From: Dryocola boscaweniae
Lineage (GTDB): Bacteria > Pseudomonadota > Gammaproteobacteria > Enterobacterales > Enterobacteriaceae
Length of the DNA: 64,000 nt
NCBI RefSeq assembly: GCF_025215095.1
Contig: NZ_JALHAP010000070.1
Location: forward strand, 1-64,000
Direction of reading: 5' to 3'
Made by a program: the position numbers and the translations under genes. Of this stretch, positions 9,090-20,499 are shown one piece after another; the first letter of the stretch is position 1; each line of letters begins with the position of its first letter. The notes beneath the pieces are model-generated. The model was not told the origin of the DNA and did not search any database. It saw nothing but the letters and a program-made list of their open reading frames with translations.

Positions 9090-9399
9090 ATGGTTTCATG
9101 GAAGCATAATATGCAGCCAGATTGCTGATGTCTTCATCAGACAGGCCGCTGACATAAGCTTTCATGATTTCCGCCTGTCCGCCGCTGCGCTCACCTTTTT
9201 TGTAAGCCTGAAGCGAGTGCTCAAGATATTTTTCGTTTTGCCCGGCGAGGTTTGGGTACATCGGTACGGATACTTTACCGTTCGCGCCATGACAGGCCAC
9301 GCACATCACTGCTTTTTGCTCCCCCGCCTGCGCATCGCCGTTTGCAAACGCAGGCAAGCTGCACGCCATCAGCCCGACCAGAACTATCGCTTTTTTCAT
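9088..9399 (-). CDS. Periplasmic class I c-type cytochrome (c4/c553-like)
   Basis: A 103-residue protein with a signal peptide (residues 1-19, cut after AFA) and one haem site C33-V-A-C36-H37. Downstream the pattern YPNLAGQ (48-54), then a methionine in EIM79 as likely distal haem ligand, then [15 protein letters not shown], is typical of the cytochrome c4/c553 group. It should carry electrons in the periplasm; its partner is unknown. The ATG overlaps the tilS stop (ATGA) and has its own AAAGGAGAA site inside tilS, so it is the last gene of a tilS unit. E. coli K-12 has no gene at this place. Haem attachment would need Ccm proteins, which are not in this window. Confidence 0.9.
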   Translation of the reverse strand: MKKAIVLVGLMACSLPAFANGDAQAGEQKAVMCVACHGANGKVSVPMYPNLAGQNEKYLEHSLQAYKKGERSGGQAEIMKAYVSGLSDEDISNLAAYYASMKP

Positions 9400-10706
9400 T
9401 GCTCATTCTCCTTTTGCCAGTCTATATGCCAGCATGATTGATCCGTTGCCTGCCCCTCACGAGTAACGAAAATGCCCGGAGCGGTAATTAACTGCTCGCC
9501 ATAAAATATCAGCGGCGTGATATTGCGCTGCCATGATGGGATCTGCAACTCCTGCCAGATTTTCTTCAGGCTTCTGCCCCGATCGCGCCCAACGATATGA
9601 TGATTACCGCCTGCTTTAAAACGAATAGTGACCGGTTCGTCATGGCGTGGCGCACGAACGGCCTGCCCGTCAGCCGTAAGTTTCAACGTACCGAGACCTG
9701 CAGGAAGACTTAGTGGAGCGTAAGGCGCCGCCCAATGCAGAACAGAATCGCCCTGCTCGCTTACCGAGGGCACCCGGTAAAGCGCCCCCTGAAAACGGCG
9801 AACTTCGTGGTCACCAAATTTCAGTCGAGGATTGGCATCCTCACGGCTTGACGCAACCTCGTCCCAGACGCGCTGTAATGCAGCCCGTGATGGCATTGCC
9901 GCTTTATGGAAAGCAAACCAGCGCCGCAGCAACGCAGCGCGACGGGTTTCGCTCAGGCTGGCCAGCGGTGCGATACGCAAAGCGCCATCTTCCAGCATTA
10001 GCGCGGCAAGCTGCTCCGCCAGCAATTCATCCAACAGCGCTTCCTGCTCGCCACAAAGCTCAGCGCTGCGGGCTACGCTGCGGGCAAAATGCGGCCAGCG
10101 CTGTTGTAAAACTGGTACAACGCGCAAACGCAGAAAATTTCTGTCGTAAGCGTCGTCCTGATTACTTTCATCTTCAATCCAATTCAGTTGATGAAGCTTA
10201 GCCCACTCTTCTAACCTTTCCCGGCTCTGCCCAAGTAAAGGGCGCAGCAAAGTTGTTCCTGAAAAATCGAGGCTCGCCGGCATAGCCGCAAGCCCGGCCG
10301 GGCCGCTGCCTCGCTTTAACGCCAGTAAAAAAGTTTCGCACTGATCGTCCAGATGCTGCGCCGTTAGCAATATTTCGCAAGGCCGCAGCTCCTGAGCTAA
10401 TGCCTGATAGCGAGCCGCACGCGCCTGCGCTTCAATGCCTTTTCCATCATCCGTCAAATGTACATAAGCCACCTGCAGAGATACATTCCACCGCGCGCAA
10501 AGCCGCTCGCAATGCTTTACCCATTCATCAGCATTAGGGCTAATGCCATGATGAACATGCATGGCGCGCAGTTGCAGCTCGGGTGCGATAGTTTCGCGCA
10601 GCGTGACAAGTTGATGCAGCAAAACCGTAGAATCCAGCCCACCGCTAAACGCCACCAGCAGGTTGCGGTGCGGATGAAGTAATGACAGTAGCGGATGGAG
10701 ATCCAT
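9396..10706 (-). CDS. tilS: tRNA(Ile)-lysidine synthetase
   Basis: Modifies C34 of the tRNA-Ile CAU anticodon to lysidine using ATP and lysine, which makes the tRNA read AUA. The PP-loop ATPase motif [13 protein letters not shown] is near the N terminus, and the C-terminal RNA-binding domain includes GGRSLKK-like residues ([15 protein letters not shown]). I choose ATG 10704-10706 (436 residues; K-12 has 432). A start at 10766 would add 20 residues and run through a hairpin. The ribosome site is weak. The stop overlaps the cytochrome start. Confidence 0.95.
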   Translation of the reverse strand: MDLHPLLSLLHPHRNLLVAFSGGLDSTVLLHQLVTLRETIAPELQLRAMHVHHGISPNADEWVKHCERLCARWNVSLQVAYVHLTDDGKGIEAQARAARYQALAQELRPCEILLTAQHLDDQCETFLLALKRGSGPAGLAAMPASLDFSGTTLLRPLLGQSRERLEEWAKLHQLNWIEDESNQDDAYDRNFLRLRVVPVLQQRWPHFARSVARSAELCGEQEALLDELLAEQLAALMLEDGALRIAPLASLSETRRAALLRRWFAFHKAAMPSRAALQRVWDEVASSREDANPRLKFGDHEVRRFQGALYRVPSVSEQGDSVLHWAAPYAPLSLPAGLGTLKLTADGQAVRAPRHDEPVTIRFKAGGNHHIVGRDRGRSLKKIWQELQIPSWQRNITPLIFYGEQLITAPGIFVTREGQATDQSCWHIDWQKENEQ

Positions 10707-10728
10707 AATCAGTAACTTACGTGAGGGT

Positions 10729-10751
10729 TTGCCCGGCACGTTACCGGGCAA
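10729..10751. repeat. Hairpin between the VOC gene and tilS
   Basis: An 8-bp inverted repeat, TTGCCCGG (10729-10736) and CCGGGCAA (10744-10751), encloses a 7-base loop. No T run follows on either strand, so it is not a standard terminator. It lies in the 63-bp gap before the chosen tilS start. Confidence 0.6.
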
Positions 10752-10769
10752 CGATGAGAGAGGCAAGAG

Positions 10770-11159
10770 TTACTGCTGGTAAAGTTCCAGCGGCAGGCCG
10801 TCAGGATCGGCAAAAAAAGTGAAGCGCTTATCGGTAAACGGGTCAATGCGAACGGGCTCGCAGGTGACGCCGTGCTTTTCCAGATGCTCAATTGCCCGAT
10901 CAAGATTTTCAACGCTAAACGCCAGATGGCGCAGGCCACAAGCTTCCGGGCGGCTTGGACGCGCGGGTGGGAATGGGAAGGAAAAAAGCTCAATGACATA
11001 CTGACCGTTCAGAGCCAGATCGCCTTTCCAGGAGTCCCGCTCCTCGCGGTACGCTTCCGCCTGCAAAGTAAAGCCCAGAATATCGCAGTAAAACTGCTTA
11101 CTCATTTGATAATCCGAGGCGATGATCGCAATGTGATGAACCTGCTTTAAACCCAACAT
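10770..11159 (-). CDS. yaeR: VOC/glyoxalase-fold metalloprotein YaeR (GloA2)
   Basis: A 129-residue vicinal-oxygen-chelate protein with one fold unit: VHHIAIIASDY and GLRHLAFSVENL provide the metal histidines, and GLPLELYQ the C-terminal glutamate. The family contains glyoxalases and dioxygenases; the substrate here is not known, though K-12 YaeR is named GloA2. The start is ATG 11157-11159, preceded by AAGGAG; the product then begins MLGLKQVHHIAII, as in K-12. A further 17 in-frame upstream codons are not used. It lies just downstream of ldcC on the same strand. Confidence 0.92.
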   Translation of the reverse strand: MLGLKQVHHIAIIASDYQMSKQFYCDILGFTLQAEAYREERDSWKGDLALNGQYVIELFSFPFPPARPSRPEACGLRHLAFSVENLDRAIEHLEKHGVTCEPVRIDPFTDKRFTFFADPDGLPLELYQQ

Positions 11160-11214
11160 ATGAACTCCTTTGTCTTTCGGGCACGTTACCAGCATGCCCC
11201 GGCAATTCAAGGCG

Positions 11215-13356
11215 CTATACCGTTTTTAAGACTCGTACCCGGTATATGCCATCTTCTCCAAGCGTCGCACCGTGTATATCTGTTTCAAATCCGGGGTAAT
11301 GCTCGCCAACGGAACAAAGCATTAACAGGAAATCCAGCACCGCGCGGCTTTCCGCCGTTATCATCTCACCCGGCATCACAACCGGCACGCCTGGCGGATA
11401 AGGCAGGATCATATTCGCCGAAACCCGGTTTAAGAGCTGTTCGATTTCAACCGTTTCAACATGACCTTTTACCTGCTGCTGGTATGCCTGATGCGGCGTC
11501 AATTTCATTTCCGGCAGGACATCAAAAGCTCTCAGCATCAGGTCAGGTAAATTATGCTGCCTGATTAACTTATGGATCCCCTGAGCAAGATCCTGAATAC
11601 GCATGTTGCGGTAGAAATCAGGATCTTCGGCATAAAGATCCGGCAGCATATTTTTGACCCGCAGATTAAGATCGTAGGAACGTTTAAACTCCGTCAGGCC
11701 GCGCAACAGGCTGAGCGCTTTGGTTTTGTCTATACCGATACTGAACAGGAACAGCAGGTTATATGGCCCGGTTTTCTCAACCACCACGCCGCGCTCATCA
11801 AGAAACTTCGCTACCAGCGCCGCAGGTATCCCTTCGTCAGCCATGTCTCCCAGCTCGCTCATGCCTGGCGTGAGAATAGTGACTTTGATCGGATCAAGGT
11901 ACATATGGTCGGCATCAGTATCCTTAAAGCCATGCCAGTCCTCATCGCCTGGTGAAATTGGCCAGCAGGCGGCTTCGTCGATATGTTCCGGCTGCCAGAT
12001 ATCAAAGAACCAGTCTTCCGACTCTTCGCGCAGGCGCTGAACCTCACGGCGAAAATGCAGCGCCCGTTCCACGGAGCGGTTAATCAAACGCTTACCCGGA
12101 TTGCCGCGCAGCATAGCGGCCGCCGTTTCTATCGATGCCACCAGCGGGTAGCTCGGCGAAGTGGTGGTATGCATCATGTAGGCTTCATTAAAGGTTTGCT
12201 CGTCATAATCACCTTTAATGTGAATCAGAGATGCCTGGGAAAGGGCCGCCAGTAATTTATGGGTGGACTGCGTTTCGTAAATTACTTTACCCGGCACCCG
12301 CTCCCCGCTCATGCCGCTTTTCCCCTGATAAATAGGGTGAAAATTGGTATAGGGAACCCAGGCAGAATCAAAGTGGATTGAGGGAACGTCCAGCTCATGC
12401 TTAATGAATTCGGTGTTGTAGAGCAGCCCGTCATAAGTTGAATTGGTGATAACGGCATGTACCGGCCACTGGGCGTCTTTTGTGGCAGCCACTTTTTCTT
12501 CAATGCTTTCGCGCAGGAATTCGCGCTTCGGAATACCGCCCAGAATACCTAAGGCATTACACGTGGGCTTTAACCAGATGGGCACCAGATCGGTCATCAT
12601 CAGCAAATGCGTCAGCGACTTATGACAGTTACGATCGATTAAAACGGTGCTGCCCGAAGGTGCTGCGTACATCCCGACAATTTTATTTGATGTGGACGTG
12701 CCGTTGGTGACCATATAGCTTTGCTCCGCGCCAAAGGTACGGGCAATGTATTCTTCGGCTTCCAGGTGCGGGCCGGTATGGTCGAGTAAAGAGCCCAGCT
12801 CGGTCACTGAGATCGACACGTCCGCTTTTAACGTATTCCCGCCAAAGAAATCGTAAAACAGGCAGCCTACCGGGCTTTTTTGATAAGCCGTACCCGCCAT
12901 GTGGCCCGGCGTGCAGAAGGTATATTTACCTTCCTTAACATAGGTGAACAGCGCTCTGGTAAACGGCGGCGTGATATTGTCGAGATACTCGTTGGTGTAT
13001 TGCTTGATACGCACGGCGATGTCGTCCGCGGCACTGAGGGCATACTCAAAGAACCACAGCGCCATGCGCATCTCATTAACGCTGACGTCCAACGAAGAAT
13101 GGGTGTTGATAAACGCATACAGCGGCAGATATTCATTCAGCAGATTGATTTCGCTGCACAAATCGAGGCTGTATTCGTCCCAGTCGAAAATCACTCCGCA
13201 AATTCTGGGGTTGTGTTCAATGAGCTTCAGCAGGTCGGTGCTGTTGGTTGGATAGATGAGCTGGAAACCCTGTTTCTCCAGTTCCTGGTGCAGCTCTTTA
13301 ATCGGCTCGTCTTTATAAAAAACGCCCTGCGGTCCCATGATGGCGATAATATTCAC
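11215..13356 (-). CDS. ldcC: Constitutive-type lysine decarboxylase
   Basis: PLP enzyme that decarboxylates lysine to cadaverine; the family forms decamers with an N-terminal wing domain. The 713 residues match K-12 LdcC in length. The Schiff-base lysine is in ETQSTHKLLAAL (about residue 367), and HFDSAWVPYT and the GTSTSNK region bind PLP. No cadB or cadC lies nearby, and the accA/yaeR context is that of LdcC, which favours LdcC over the acid-induced CadA. The C-terminal two residues differ from K-12. Confidence 0.96.
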   Translation of the reverse strand: MNIIAIMGPQGVFYKDEPIKELHQELEKQGFQLIYPTNSTDLLKLIEHNPRICGVIFDWDEYSLDLCSEINLLNEYLPLYAFINTHSSLDVSVNEMRMALWFFEYALSAADDIAVRIKQYTNEYLDNITPPFTRALFTYVKEGKYTFCTPGHMAGTAYQKSPVGCLFYDFFGGNTLKADVSISVTELGSLLDHTGPHLEAEEYIARTFGAEQSYMVTNGTSTSNKIVGMYAAPSGSTVLIDRNCHKSLTHLLMMTDLVPIWLKPTCNALGILGGIPKREFLRESIEEKVAATKDAQWPVHAVITNSTYDGLLYNTEFIKHELDVPSIHFDSAWVPYTNFHPIYQGKSGMSGERVPGKVIYETQSTHKLLAALSQASLIHIKGDYDEQTFNEAYMMHTTTSPSYPLVASIETAAAMLRGNPGKRLINRSVERALHFRREVQRLREESEDWFFDIWQPEHIDEAACWPISPGDEDWHGFKDTDADHMYLDPIKVTILTPGMSELGDMADEGIPAALVAKFLDERGVVVEKTGPYNLLFLFSIGIDKTKALSLLRGLTEFKRSYDLNLRVKNMLPDLYAEDPDFYRNMRIQDLAQGIHKLIRQHNLPDLMLRAFDVLPEMKLTPHQAYQQQVKGHVETVEIEQLLNRVSANMILPYPPGVPVVMPGEMITAESRAVLDFLLMLCSVGEHYPGFETDIHGATLGEDGIYRVRVLKTV

Positions 13357-13424
13357 AGCTTACCTCCTGGCAAAAGTCTCAGGTAAGCATAGCGCAATGC
13401 GTTTTTCAGTGAAGCGATAAACGC

Positions 13425-13450
13425 AAAAAGGGCCGGAAAATCCGGCCCTT
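13425..13450 (-). terminator. Rho-independent terminator after accA
   Basis: A 10-bp perfect stem (13428-13437 with 13441-13450, core GGGCCGGA) and a 3-base loop are followed on the minus strand by a T run from the AAAAA at 13425-13429. Confidence 0.9.
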
Positions 13451-13472
13451 ATCGTCAATGTGGAACAAGCAA

Positions 13473-14432
13473 TCAGGCGTAGCCGTAGCTCATCAAACGC
13501 TGATAACGGCGGTTAAGCAGTTCGTCTTTGTTCAGCACGTCCAGATCGGCAAGGTCCGCCAGCAACTGAGCTTTTAACGACGCAGCCATCGTTTCCGGAT
13601 TACGATGCGCGCCGCCCAGAGGTTCAGGGATAACGGTATCGACAAGCTTCAGCTCTTTCAGACGCGGCGCGATAATACCCATAGCTTCAGCAGCCAGAGG
13701 CGCCTTATCAGCGCTTTTCCACAGAATGGAAGCGCAGCCTTCCGGAGAGATAACGGAATAGGTGCTGTACTGCAGCATATTCACTTTATCGCCAACGCCG
13801 ATTGCCAGTGCGCCGCCGGAACCGCCTTCACCAATTACCGTACAGATGACCGGCACTTTCAGGCGAGACATTTCACGCAGGTTGCGTGCAATAGCTTCTG
13901 ACTGGCCACGCTCTTCCGCACCCACGCCCGGATATGCTCCTGGGGTGTCGATAAAGGTGATGATTGGCATATTGAAACGCTCAGCCATTTCCATCAGACG
14001 CAGCGCCTTACGGTAGCCTTCTGGTGCAGGCATACCAAAGTTACGGCGAATCTTTTCCTTGGTTTCACGTCCCTTCTGATGACCAATGACCATTACCGGG
14101 CGGCCTTCAAGGCGTGCTATACCGCCGACGATAGCTTTATCATCAGCGTAGGCACGGTCACCCGCCAGTTCGTCAAACTCGTCAAAAGCAAGACGAAGGT
14201 AATCGAGCGTATACGGGCGCTGTGGATGGCGCGCCAGTTGGGCAATTTGCCATGCCCCTAAATCGGCGAAGATTTTACGCGTGAGTTCTACGCTTTTTTC
14301 ACGCAGACGCTGCACTTCTTCGTCCAGATTAATATCCAATTTTTCATCCTGACGGCTAACGGCGGTCAGGGAATCGATTTTCGCTTCCAGCTCTGCAATC
14401 GGCTGTTCGAAATCAAGGAAATTCAGACTCAT
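13473..14432 (-). CDS. accA: Acetyl-CoA carboxylase carboxyltransferase, alpha subunit
   Basis: Alpha half of the carboxyltransferase that moves CO2 from biotin-AccB to acetyl-CoA, the first committed step of fatty acid synthesis. The 319-residue length equals K-12. The crotonase-fold glycine-rich segment [17 protein letters not shown] binds CoA and carboxybiotin, and the N-terminal coiled part ([13 protein letters not shown]) is typical. It lies 12 bp after dnaE and ends the leftward operon at a strong terminator. Confidence 0.98.
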   Translation of the reverse strand: MSLNFLDFEQPIAELEAKIDSLTAVSRQDEKLDINLDEEVQRLREKSVELTRKIFADLGAWQIAQLARHPQRPYTLDYLRLAFDEFDELAGDRAYADDKAIVGGIARLEGRPVMVIGHQKGRETKEKIRRNFGMPAPEGYRKALRLMEMAERFNMPIITFIDTPGAYPGVGAEERGQSEAIARNLREMSRLKVPVICTVIGEGGSGGALAIGVGDKVNMLQYSTYSVISPEGCASILWKSADKAPLAAEAMGIIAPRLKELKLVDTVIPEPLGGAHRNPETMAASLKAQLLADLADLDVLNKDELLNRRYQRLMSYGYA

Positions 14433-14444
14433 AGTATTCCTGTA

Positions 14445-17400
14445 TTAGTCAAACTCCAGTTCCACCTGCTCCGAACCTATCAGGGTACGCAAATCGTTGA
14501 GTAAACGATCGCTGGGTGAAACACGCCATGCTGCGCCAAAGCGCAACCGCGCGCGTGCATCTTCCCTCTGATAGTAGAGATGTACCGGAATCGTCCCCGA
14601 ACGATGGGGTTCCAGAGACTGACGGAGACGGTTTAAAAGCTGGTCATCAATTTGCCTGTCCGTCAGCGAGATAGCAAGCCCGCGCGCATACTTTTCACGG
14701 GCTTCGTCAATGTCCATCAATTCACGAGCGGTCATTTTAAGGCCGCCGCTAAAGTCATCAAAGCTGACCTGTCCGCTGACGATCAGGATACGGTCTTTTT
14801 CCAGCAGATGCTGGTACTTTTCTAACGCATCTGTGAATAACATCACTTCCAGACGACCGGAACGATCGTCAAGAGTACAGATGCCAATGCGATTGCCTCG
14901 TTTGGTCACCATGACCCGTGAAGCAATCACCAGACCCGCAGCCGTGGTCATTTTACCACGTTCTGTCGGGTGCATCTCTTTCAGGCGCATGCCGCCGACA
15001 TAGCGCTCAATTTCTTTCAGATACTGGTTGATGGGGTGCCCGGTAAGGTACAGCCCCAGCGTTTCACGCTCGCCTTCCAGTACCGTGTGTTCCGGCCACG
15101 GCGTTACGCTTGCGTAGGATTGTTCAATCTGCTCCGGCTCTTCAGCCAGCACGCCAAACATATCCGCCTGACCAATCGCTTCTGCTTTTGCATGCTGATC
15201 GGCGGCTTTCAGAGCATCGCCAAGCGCGTTCATCAGCGCGGCACGGTGCGGCCCAAGCCTGTCGAATGCGCCGGACATAATCAGTTTTTCCAGCACCCGG
15301 CGGTTTAGTTTCTTCGTGTCCGTGCGGGCACAGAGATCGAACAGCTCGCGGAAATAGCCGTCTTTGTTGCGGGCTTCCAGAATCGCTTCAATGGGGCCTT
15401 CGCCCACGCCTTTAATCGCGCCGATGCCGTAAACAATTTCGCCATCGTCATTAACGTGGAAATGGTACAACCCGGAGTTGATGTCCGGCGGCAGGATTTT
15501 CAGCCCCATGCGCCAGCATTCGTCCACCAGTCCTACGACTTTTTCGGTGTTATCCATATCGGCGGTCATTACCGCCGCCATGAACTCTGCCGGGTAGTGC
15601 GCTTTGAGCCACAGCGTCTGGTAGGAAACCAGCGCATAGGCGGCGGAGTGAGATTTGTTAAATCCATACCCGGCGAATTTCTCTACCAGATCGAAGATTT
15701 TAATCGCCAGTTCGCCGTCAATACCGTTCGCTTTGGCTCCATCTTCGAAGCTCGAACGCTGCTTAGCCATCTCTTCCGGTTTCTTTTTACCCATCGCACG
15801 ACGCAGCATATCCGCGCCGCCAAGGGTGTAACCGGAAAGCACCTGGGCAATCTGCATAACCTGTTCCTGATACAGGATGATGCCATAGGTAGGTTCAAGC
15901 ACCGGCTTCAGGCTTTCGTGCTGCCACTGAATATCCGGATAGGAAATCGCTTCGCGGCCATGTTTACGGTCGATAAAGTTATCAACCATGCCGGACTGCA
16001 AAGGACCCGGACGGAACAGGGCCACCAGGGCTATCATATCTTCGAAGCAGTCGGGCTGCAGACGTTTGATCAGGTCCTTCATGCCGCGGGATTCAAGCTG
16101 GAATACCGCTGTGGTCTCCGAGCGCTGCAGCATGTCGAAGCTTTTTTTGTCGTCAAGCGGGATGGCGGCGATATCAATCGGCTCAAGCCCCTGCTTCGCC
16201 CGACGCGGGTTAATCATTTTCAGCGCCCAGTCGATAATGGTGAGCGTACGTAAACCCAGGAAGTCGAACTTCACCAGGCCCGCATATTCCACATCGTTTT
16301 TATCGAACTGGGTAACCGGGTTTTGCCCCTGGTCATCGCAATAGAGCGGTGCAAAATCGGTGATTTTAGTCGGCGCGATAACCACACCGCCTGCGTGTTT
16401 ACCGGCGTTACGCGTCACACCTTCCAGCTTGCGCGCCATGTCGATCAGCGCTTTAACTTCTTCGTCCGCTTCGTAAATTTCAGGTAGCTGAGGCTCAGCT
16501 TCGAACGCTTTTGCCAGCGTCATGCCAGGATCGGGCGGAATCAGCTTGGAAATACGATCGACAAAGCCGTACGGGTGGCCCAGTACACGGCCCACGTCGC
16601 GGATAACCGCTTTTGCAGCCATCGTACCGAAGGTGATGATCTGCGATACCGCGTCGCGCCCGTACATTTCAGCCACGTGATCGATAACCCGATCGCGCTT
16701 TTCCATACAGAAATCGATGTCAAAGTCAGGCATCGACACACGTTCCGGGTTCAGGAAGCGTTCGAACAGCAGGTCAAACGCCAGCGGGTCCAGATCGGTA
16801 ATTTTCAGCGCGTAGGCCACAAGCGATCCCGCGCCTGAACCACGTCCGGGACCTACGGGCACGCCGTTATCCTTCGACCACTGGATAAACTCCATAACGA
16901 TCAGGAAGTAGCCCGGGAACCCCATCTGGTTAATAACCTGAAGTTCGATATCCAGACGTTCATCGTACGGCGGACGTTTTTCGGCACGCACTTCCGGGTC
17001 CGGGAACAGGAACTCTAAACGTTCTTCCAGTCCTTCTTTGGATTTCGCAACAAGAAAATCTTCGGTGGTCATATCGCCTGTCGGGAACTGCGGCAGGAAA
17101 TACTCGCCTAGCCTGACGGTAACGTTACAACGTCGGGCAATCTCTACGCTGTTTTCTAGCGCTTCCGGGATATCCGAGAACAGCTCGCACATCTCATCTT
17201 CGCTGCGCATATACTGCTGCGTGGAATAATTGCGCGGACGTTTTGGATCGTCGAGCGTGAAACCATCGTGGATAGCGACACGGATTTCATGAGCGTCAAA
17301 GTCGGTGGCATCAATGAAACGTACGTCGTTGGTGGCGACGACCGGCAGGCCTCGCTCTTCGGCCAGGGCGACGGCGGCATGCAGATAGTTCTCTTCGTCA

Positions 17401-17927
17401 GCACGGCCTGTACGAATCAGTTCAAGATAAAAGCGATCGGCAAAATATTGCTGGTAGAACGCCAGGCACTGATCGACCTGGGCATGATTGCCACGCAACA
17501 AGTTTTTGCCAATATCCCCCATCCGCCCACCGGAAATCAGGATCAAACCTTCGTTTAGTTCAGCCAACCAGCCGCGATCGATAATCGGACCTGCTATGCC
17601 GTAACCGCGTTGATAGGCTTTAGATATCAGTAAGGTCAGGTTCTGGTAGCCGACATTGTTGGCGGCAAGGACGGTTAACTGGCTGAGTTCATCGCCCAGC
17701 AGTTCGTTGGCGACGTTAAAGTCTGCGCCAATGATCGGCTTAATCCCGGCGCCGTGCGCGCCGCCGTAGAATTTCACCAGGCCACAGAGGTTGGTAAAAT
17801 CGGTAATAGCTAAAGCTGGCATATTCAGCGCCGCGGCTTTTTTCACCAGCGGCCCGATTTTCGCCAATCCATCAATCATGGAATAATCACTGTGCACCCG
17901 CAGGTGAACGAAACGTGGTTCAGCCAT
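14445..17927 (-). CDS. dnaE: DNA polymerase III alpha subunit
   Basis: Replicative polymerase catalytic subunit, 1160 residues, as in K-12. Domains in order: PHP domain ([16 protein letters not shown] terminus), the C-family polymerase palm with the catalytic aspartates in MPDFDIDFC (about residues 399-407), the fingers, a helix-hairpin-helix, and the OB fold (about residues 990-1080) before the tau-binding C terminus. It lies between rnhB (38-bp gap) and accA. This is the largest gene in the window and shows no disruption. Confidence 0.99.
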   Translation of the reverse strand: MAEPRFVHLRVHSDYSMIDGLAKIGPLVKKAAALNMPALAITDFTNLCGLVKFYGGAHGAGIKPIIGADFNVANELLGDELSQLTVLAANNVGYQNLTLLISKAYQRGYGIAGPIIDRGWLAELNEGLILISGGRMGDIGKNLLRGNHAQVDQCLAFYQQYFADRFYLELIRTGRADEENYLHAAVALAEERGLPVVATNDVRFIDATDFDAHEIRVAIHDGFTLDDPKRPRNYSTQQYMRSEDEMCELFSDIPEALENSVEIARRCNVTVRLGEYFLPQFPTGDMTTEDFLVAKSKEGLEERLEFLFPDPEVRAEKRPPYDERLDIELQVINQMGFPGYFLIVMEFIQWSKDNGVPVGPGRGSGAGSLVAYALKITDLDPLAFDLLFERFLNPERVSMPDFDIDFCMEKRDRVIDHVAEMYGRDAVSQIITFGTMAAKAVIRDVGRVLGHPYGFVDRISKLIPPDPGMTLAKAFEAEPQLPEIYEADEEVKALIDMARKLEGVTRNAGKHAGGVVIAPTKITDFAPLYCDDQGQNPVTQFDKNDVEYAGLVKFDFLGLRTLTIIDWALKMINPRRAKQGLEPIDIAAIPLDDKKSFDMLQRSETTAVFQLESRGMKDLIKRLQPDCFEDMIALVALFRPGPLQSGMVDNFIDRKHGREAISYPDIQWQHESLKPVLEPTYGIILYQEQVMQIAQVLSGYTLGGADMLRRAMGKKKPEEMAKQRSSFEDGAKANGIDGELAIKIFDLVEKFAGYGFNKSHSAAYALVSYQTLWLKAHYPAEFMAAVMTADMDNTEKVVGLVDECWRMGLKILPPDINSGLYHFHVNDDGEIVYGIGAIKGVGEGPIEAILEARNKDGYFRELFDLCARTDTKKLNRRVLEKLIMSGAFDRLGPHRAALMNALGDALKAADQHAKAEAIGQADMFGVLAEEPEQIEQSYASVTPWPEHTVLEGERETLGLYLTGHPINQYLKEIERYVGGMRLKEMHPTERGKMTTAAGLVIASRVMVTKRGNRIGICTLDDRSGRLEVMLFTDALEKYQHLLEKDRILIVSGQVSFDDFSGGLKMTARELMDIDEAREKYARGLAISLTDRQIDDQLLNRLRQSLEPHRSGTIPVHLYYQREDARARLRFGAAWRVSPSDRLLNDLRTLIGSEQVELEFD

Positions 17928-17965
17928 TTCTCATTCCGATTAAATGTGTACCCGATACCCGCAGG

Positions 17966-18562
17966 TCAGGACGCCAGCCCAAGAGCGCGTCTGACCGGAG
18001 CAAAACTACGACGATGATGCTCAGTGGCACCGTGTTCAGCCAGCTTTTCGAGGTGAAAAGCCGTTGGGTAGCCCTTATGCCGGGCAAAGCCGTACTGCGG
18101 GAAGCTCAAATCCAGCGTGGCCATTTCGCGGTCGCGCGTAACTTTAGCAAGAATTGAAGCGGCGCTGATCTCAGCGACCCTGCTGTCCCCTTTCACTACC
18201 GCAAGGGCAGGTACAGGCAGAGCAGGGCAACGATTTCCATCAATAAGCACGTATTCCGGCGCAATGGCCAGGCCCGCAACGGCTCGCTGCATGGCAAGCA
18301 TGGTTGCGTGCAAAATATTTAACTGGTCGATCTCTTCCGGCTCGGCGCGCCCAAGGCTCCAGGCTAACGCTTTTTCAATGATTTCATCGTAAAGCGCGTT
18401 ACGTCTTTTTTCCGACAGTTTCTTCGAATCCGCAAGGCCAACGATAGGCTTTGCCGGATCGAGGATGACGGCGGCCGTGACAACGGCGCCGACCAAGGGG
18501 CCGCGGCCCACTTCATCCACACCCGCAACCAGGTGCGTGTGCGGATAGATAAATTCCATCAT
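17966..18562 (-). CDS. rnhB: Ribonuclease HII
   Basis: Removes RNA from RNA-DNA hybrids and cuts at single ribonucleotides in duplex DNA. The 198-residue protein shows the type 2 RNase H motif [12 protein letters not shown] (residues 14-25) with catalytic Asp and Glu, and later acidic residues in [12 protein letters not shown] and YVLIDGN. The start ATG overlaps the lpxB stop by 4 bases. Two ATG codons stand in tandem; the first gives the K-12 length. Confidence 0.98.
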   Translation of the reverse strand: MMEFIYPHTHLVAGVDEVGRGPLVGAVVTAAVILDPAKPIVGLADSKKLSEKRRNALYDEIIEKALAWSLGRAEPEEIDQLNILHATMLAMQRAVAGLAIAPEYVLIDGNRCPALPVPALAVVKGDSRVAEISAASILAKVTRDREMATLDLSFPQYGFARHKGYPTAFHLEKLAEHGATEHHRRSFAPVRRALGLAS

Positions 18563-19707
18563 TGTGCTAACTCCAGCACGGCATCTGCCGCCTGAACGTC
18601 CGCATTACAGCGAATTTGCTCATGCAGAGCGCGGAAGGTGTCATGCATTTGATGACTTTGCGCGCCGTCTTCAAGCAGCGGTTCGAGTGCGGCCGCTAAT
18701 GCGACAGGCTCACACTCTTCCTGAAGCAACTCCTTAACTAATTCGCGGCCAGCAAGCAGGTTTGGCAGCGAAACATAATCGGTTTTCACCAGGCGCTTCG
18801 CCAGCCAGAAGGTGAACGGTTTCATGCGATAACCAACCACCATCGGACATTTAGCCAGCATACACTCAAGCGCTGCCGTCCCGGATGCCAACAGCGCAGC
18901 GTCGCTTGCTACCATCGCCTCGCGGCCCATTCCATCTAATAAATGGACGTGAAGCTCAGGGGCGACTTCGGTTTTAATTTTCTCAAACTGTTCACGCCTT
19001 TTGGCGTTCACCAGCGGCACGACGATCTCGAGATCCGGGAAACGACGACGAAGAAGCTGCGCGGTTTTCAGAAAATCGGCGCTTAGCATCTCAACTTCTG
19101 CCCCGCGGCTGCCCGGTAACAAAGCCAGGCACTTCACATCAGGCGAAATACCAAGCGTAGCGCGGGCTGCGTTTTTATCCGGGTCCAACGGCATGGCATC
19201 CGCCATTGTATGCCCGATAAAACGGCATGGAACGTTAAACCTGTCGTAAAACGCTTTTTCGAAAGGCAGAAAAGCAAGGACGAGATCGGTCGCTCTGCCA
19301 ATTTTGAAAACGCGTTTTTGCCGCCACGCCCAGACCGATGGGCTGACGTAATGAATAGTGCGGATACCCTGCTTTTTAAGATTGCCTTCCAGGGTGATAT
19401 TGAAATCAGGCGCATCAATACCGACGAACACATCTGGCTGCAGCTCGGTGAAGCGGCGGGTTAAATCGGCGCGGATATGCAACAAACGACGCAGGCGACC
19501 AAGCACTTCAACAATGCCCATGACCGCCAATTCTTCCATTTCATACCAGGCTTCACAGCCTTCGGCCTGCATCCGTGGCCCGGCGACGCCCACAAACCGG
19601 GCATCCGGGTGACGCTCTTTCAGAGCGCGGATTAAGCCTGCACCAAGAATATCGCCGGAAGTTTCTCCGGCGACCAGGGCAATCGTAAGGGGACGACCAG
19701 GCTTCAT
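18559..19707 (-). CDS. lpxB: Lipid A disaccharide synthase
   Basis: Glycosyltransferase joining UDP-2,3-diacylglucosamine and lipid X to make the beta-1,6 disaccharide of lipid A; a peripheral inner-membrane enzyme. The N-terminal [13 protein letters not shown] motif and the later [11 protein letters not shown] and GSGTAALE-like [16 protein letters not shown] segments fit the family. Length is 382 residues, as in K-12. It starts directly after the lpxA stop, with no spacer, and overlaps rnhB. Confidence 0.98.
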   Translation of the reverse strand: MKPGRPLTIALVAGETSGDILGAGLIRALKERHPDARFVGVAGPRMQAEGCEAWYEMEELAVMGIVEVLGRLRRLLHIRADLTRRFTELQPDVFVGIDAPDFNITLEGNLKKQGIRTIHYVSPSVWAWRQKRVFKIGRATDLVLAFLPFEKAFYDRFNVPCRFIGHTMADAMPLDPDKNAARATLGISPDVKCLALLPGSRGAEVEMLSADFLKTAQLLRRRFPDLEIVVPLVNAKRREQFEKIKTEVAPELHVHLLDGMGREAMVASDAALLASGTAALECMLAKCPMVVGYRMKPFTFWLAKRLVKTDYVSLPNLLAGRELVKELLQEECEPVALAAALEPLLEDGAQSHQMHDTFRALHEQIRCNADVQAADAVLELAQ

Positions 19708-20496
19708 TTAGCGAATCAAACCGCGCGTGGAGCGCGCAAAGAATTCAATAAATGCGTTTACTTCCGGATGCTGTTTTGCAAGTTCAGCAATTTCCGGTTT
19801 CGCCTCGTCGAGGGTTTTGCCGCTGCGGTACAACAATTTGTAAGCGTTACGAATAGCGTGCAGCGCTTCTTTACTGAAACCACGGCGTTTCAACCCTTCG
19901 AAATTAACGCCAAACGGCGTCGCATGGTTGCCCTGCGCGATAACGTACGGCGGAACATCCTGTGCTACGCCGGAGCAGCCGCCAACCATCACGTGCGCAC
20001 CGATGATGCAGAACTGGTGCACCGCGGTCATGCCACCAATGATCGCGAAATCATCGACGGAAACGTGACCGGCAAGCGTTGCGTTATTAGCGAGGATACA
20101 GCGATTCCCGACGGTACAATCGTGCGCCACATGGGCGTTGATCATTAACAGGTTATCGCAGCCCACCTTCGTCAAGCCACCGCCCTGTTCTGTTCCACGA
20201 TGGATGGTGACGCTTTCGCGAATGCGGTTGCGATCGCCAATTTCCACGCGAGTGGGTTCACCCGCATATTTAAGGTCCTGGTTAACTTCACCAATAGAGG
20301 CGAACTGATAAATCTCATTATCACGGCCAATGGTCGTATGACCATTCACCACAACGTGAGACTTCAGCACGGTTCCCTCACCGATCTCAACATGCGGACC
20401 AATCACACAAAACGGGCCAATGTGAACGTTGGCACCGATATCGGCGCCTTCTTCCACAATGGATGATGGATGAATAAAGGCGGATTTATCAATCAC
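19708..20496 (-). CDS. lpxA: UDP-N-acetylglucosamine O-acyltransferase
   Basis: First enzyme of lipid A synthesis; transfers hydroxymyristoyl from ACP to UDP-GlcNAc. A left-handed beta-helix of hexapeptide repeats fills the N-terminal two thirds; the catalytic histidine is in [12 protein letters not shown] (about residue 125). Length is 262, as in K-12. The start codon is GTG (20494-20496), 3 bp after the fabZ stop, which may keep output low relative to its neighbours, although I cannot show this from sequence. Confidence 0.98.
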   Translation of the reverse strand: MIDKSAFIHPSSIVEEGADIGANVHIGPFCVIGPHVEIGEGTVLKSHVVVNGHTTIGRDNEIYQFASIGEVNQDLKYAGEPTRVEIGDRNRIRESVTIHRGTEQGGGLTKVGCDNLLMINAHVAHDCTVGNRCILANNATLAGHVSVDDFAIIGGMTAVHQFCIIGAHVMVGGCSGVAQDVPPYVIAQGNHATPFGVNFEGLKRRGFSKEALHAIRNAYKLLYRSGKTLDEAKPEIAELAKQHPEVNAFIEFFARSTRGLIR

Positions 20497-20499
20497 GTA

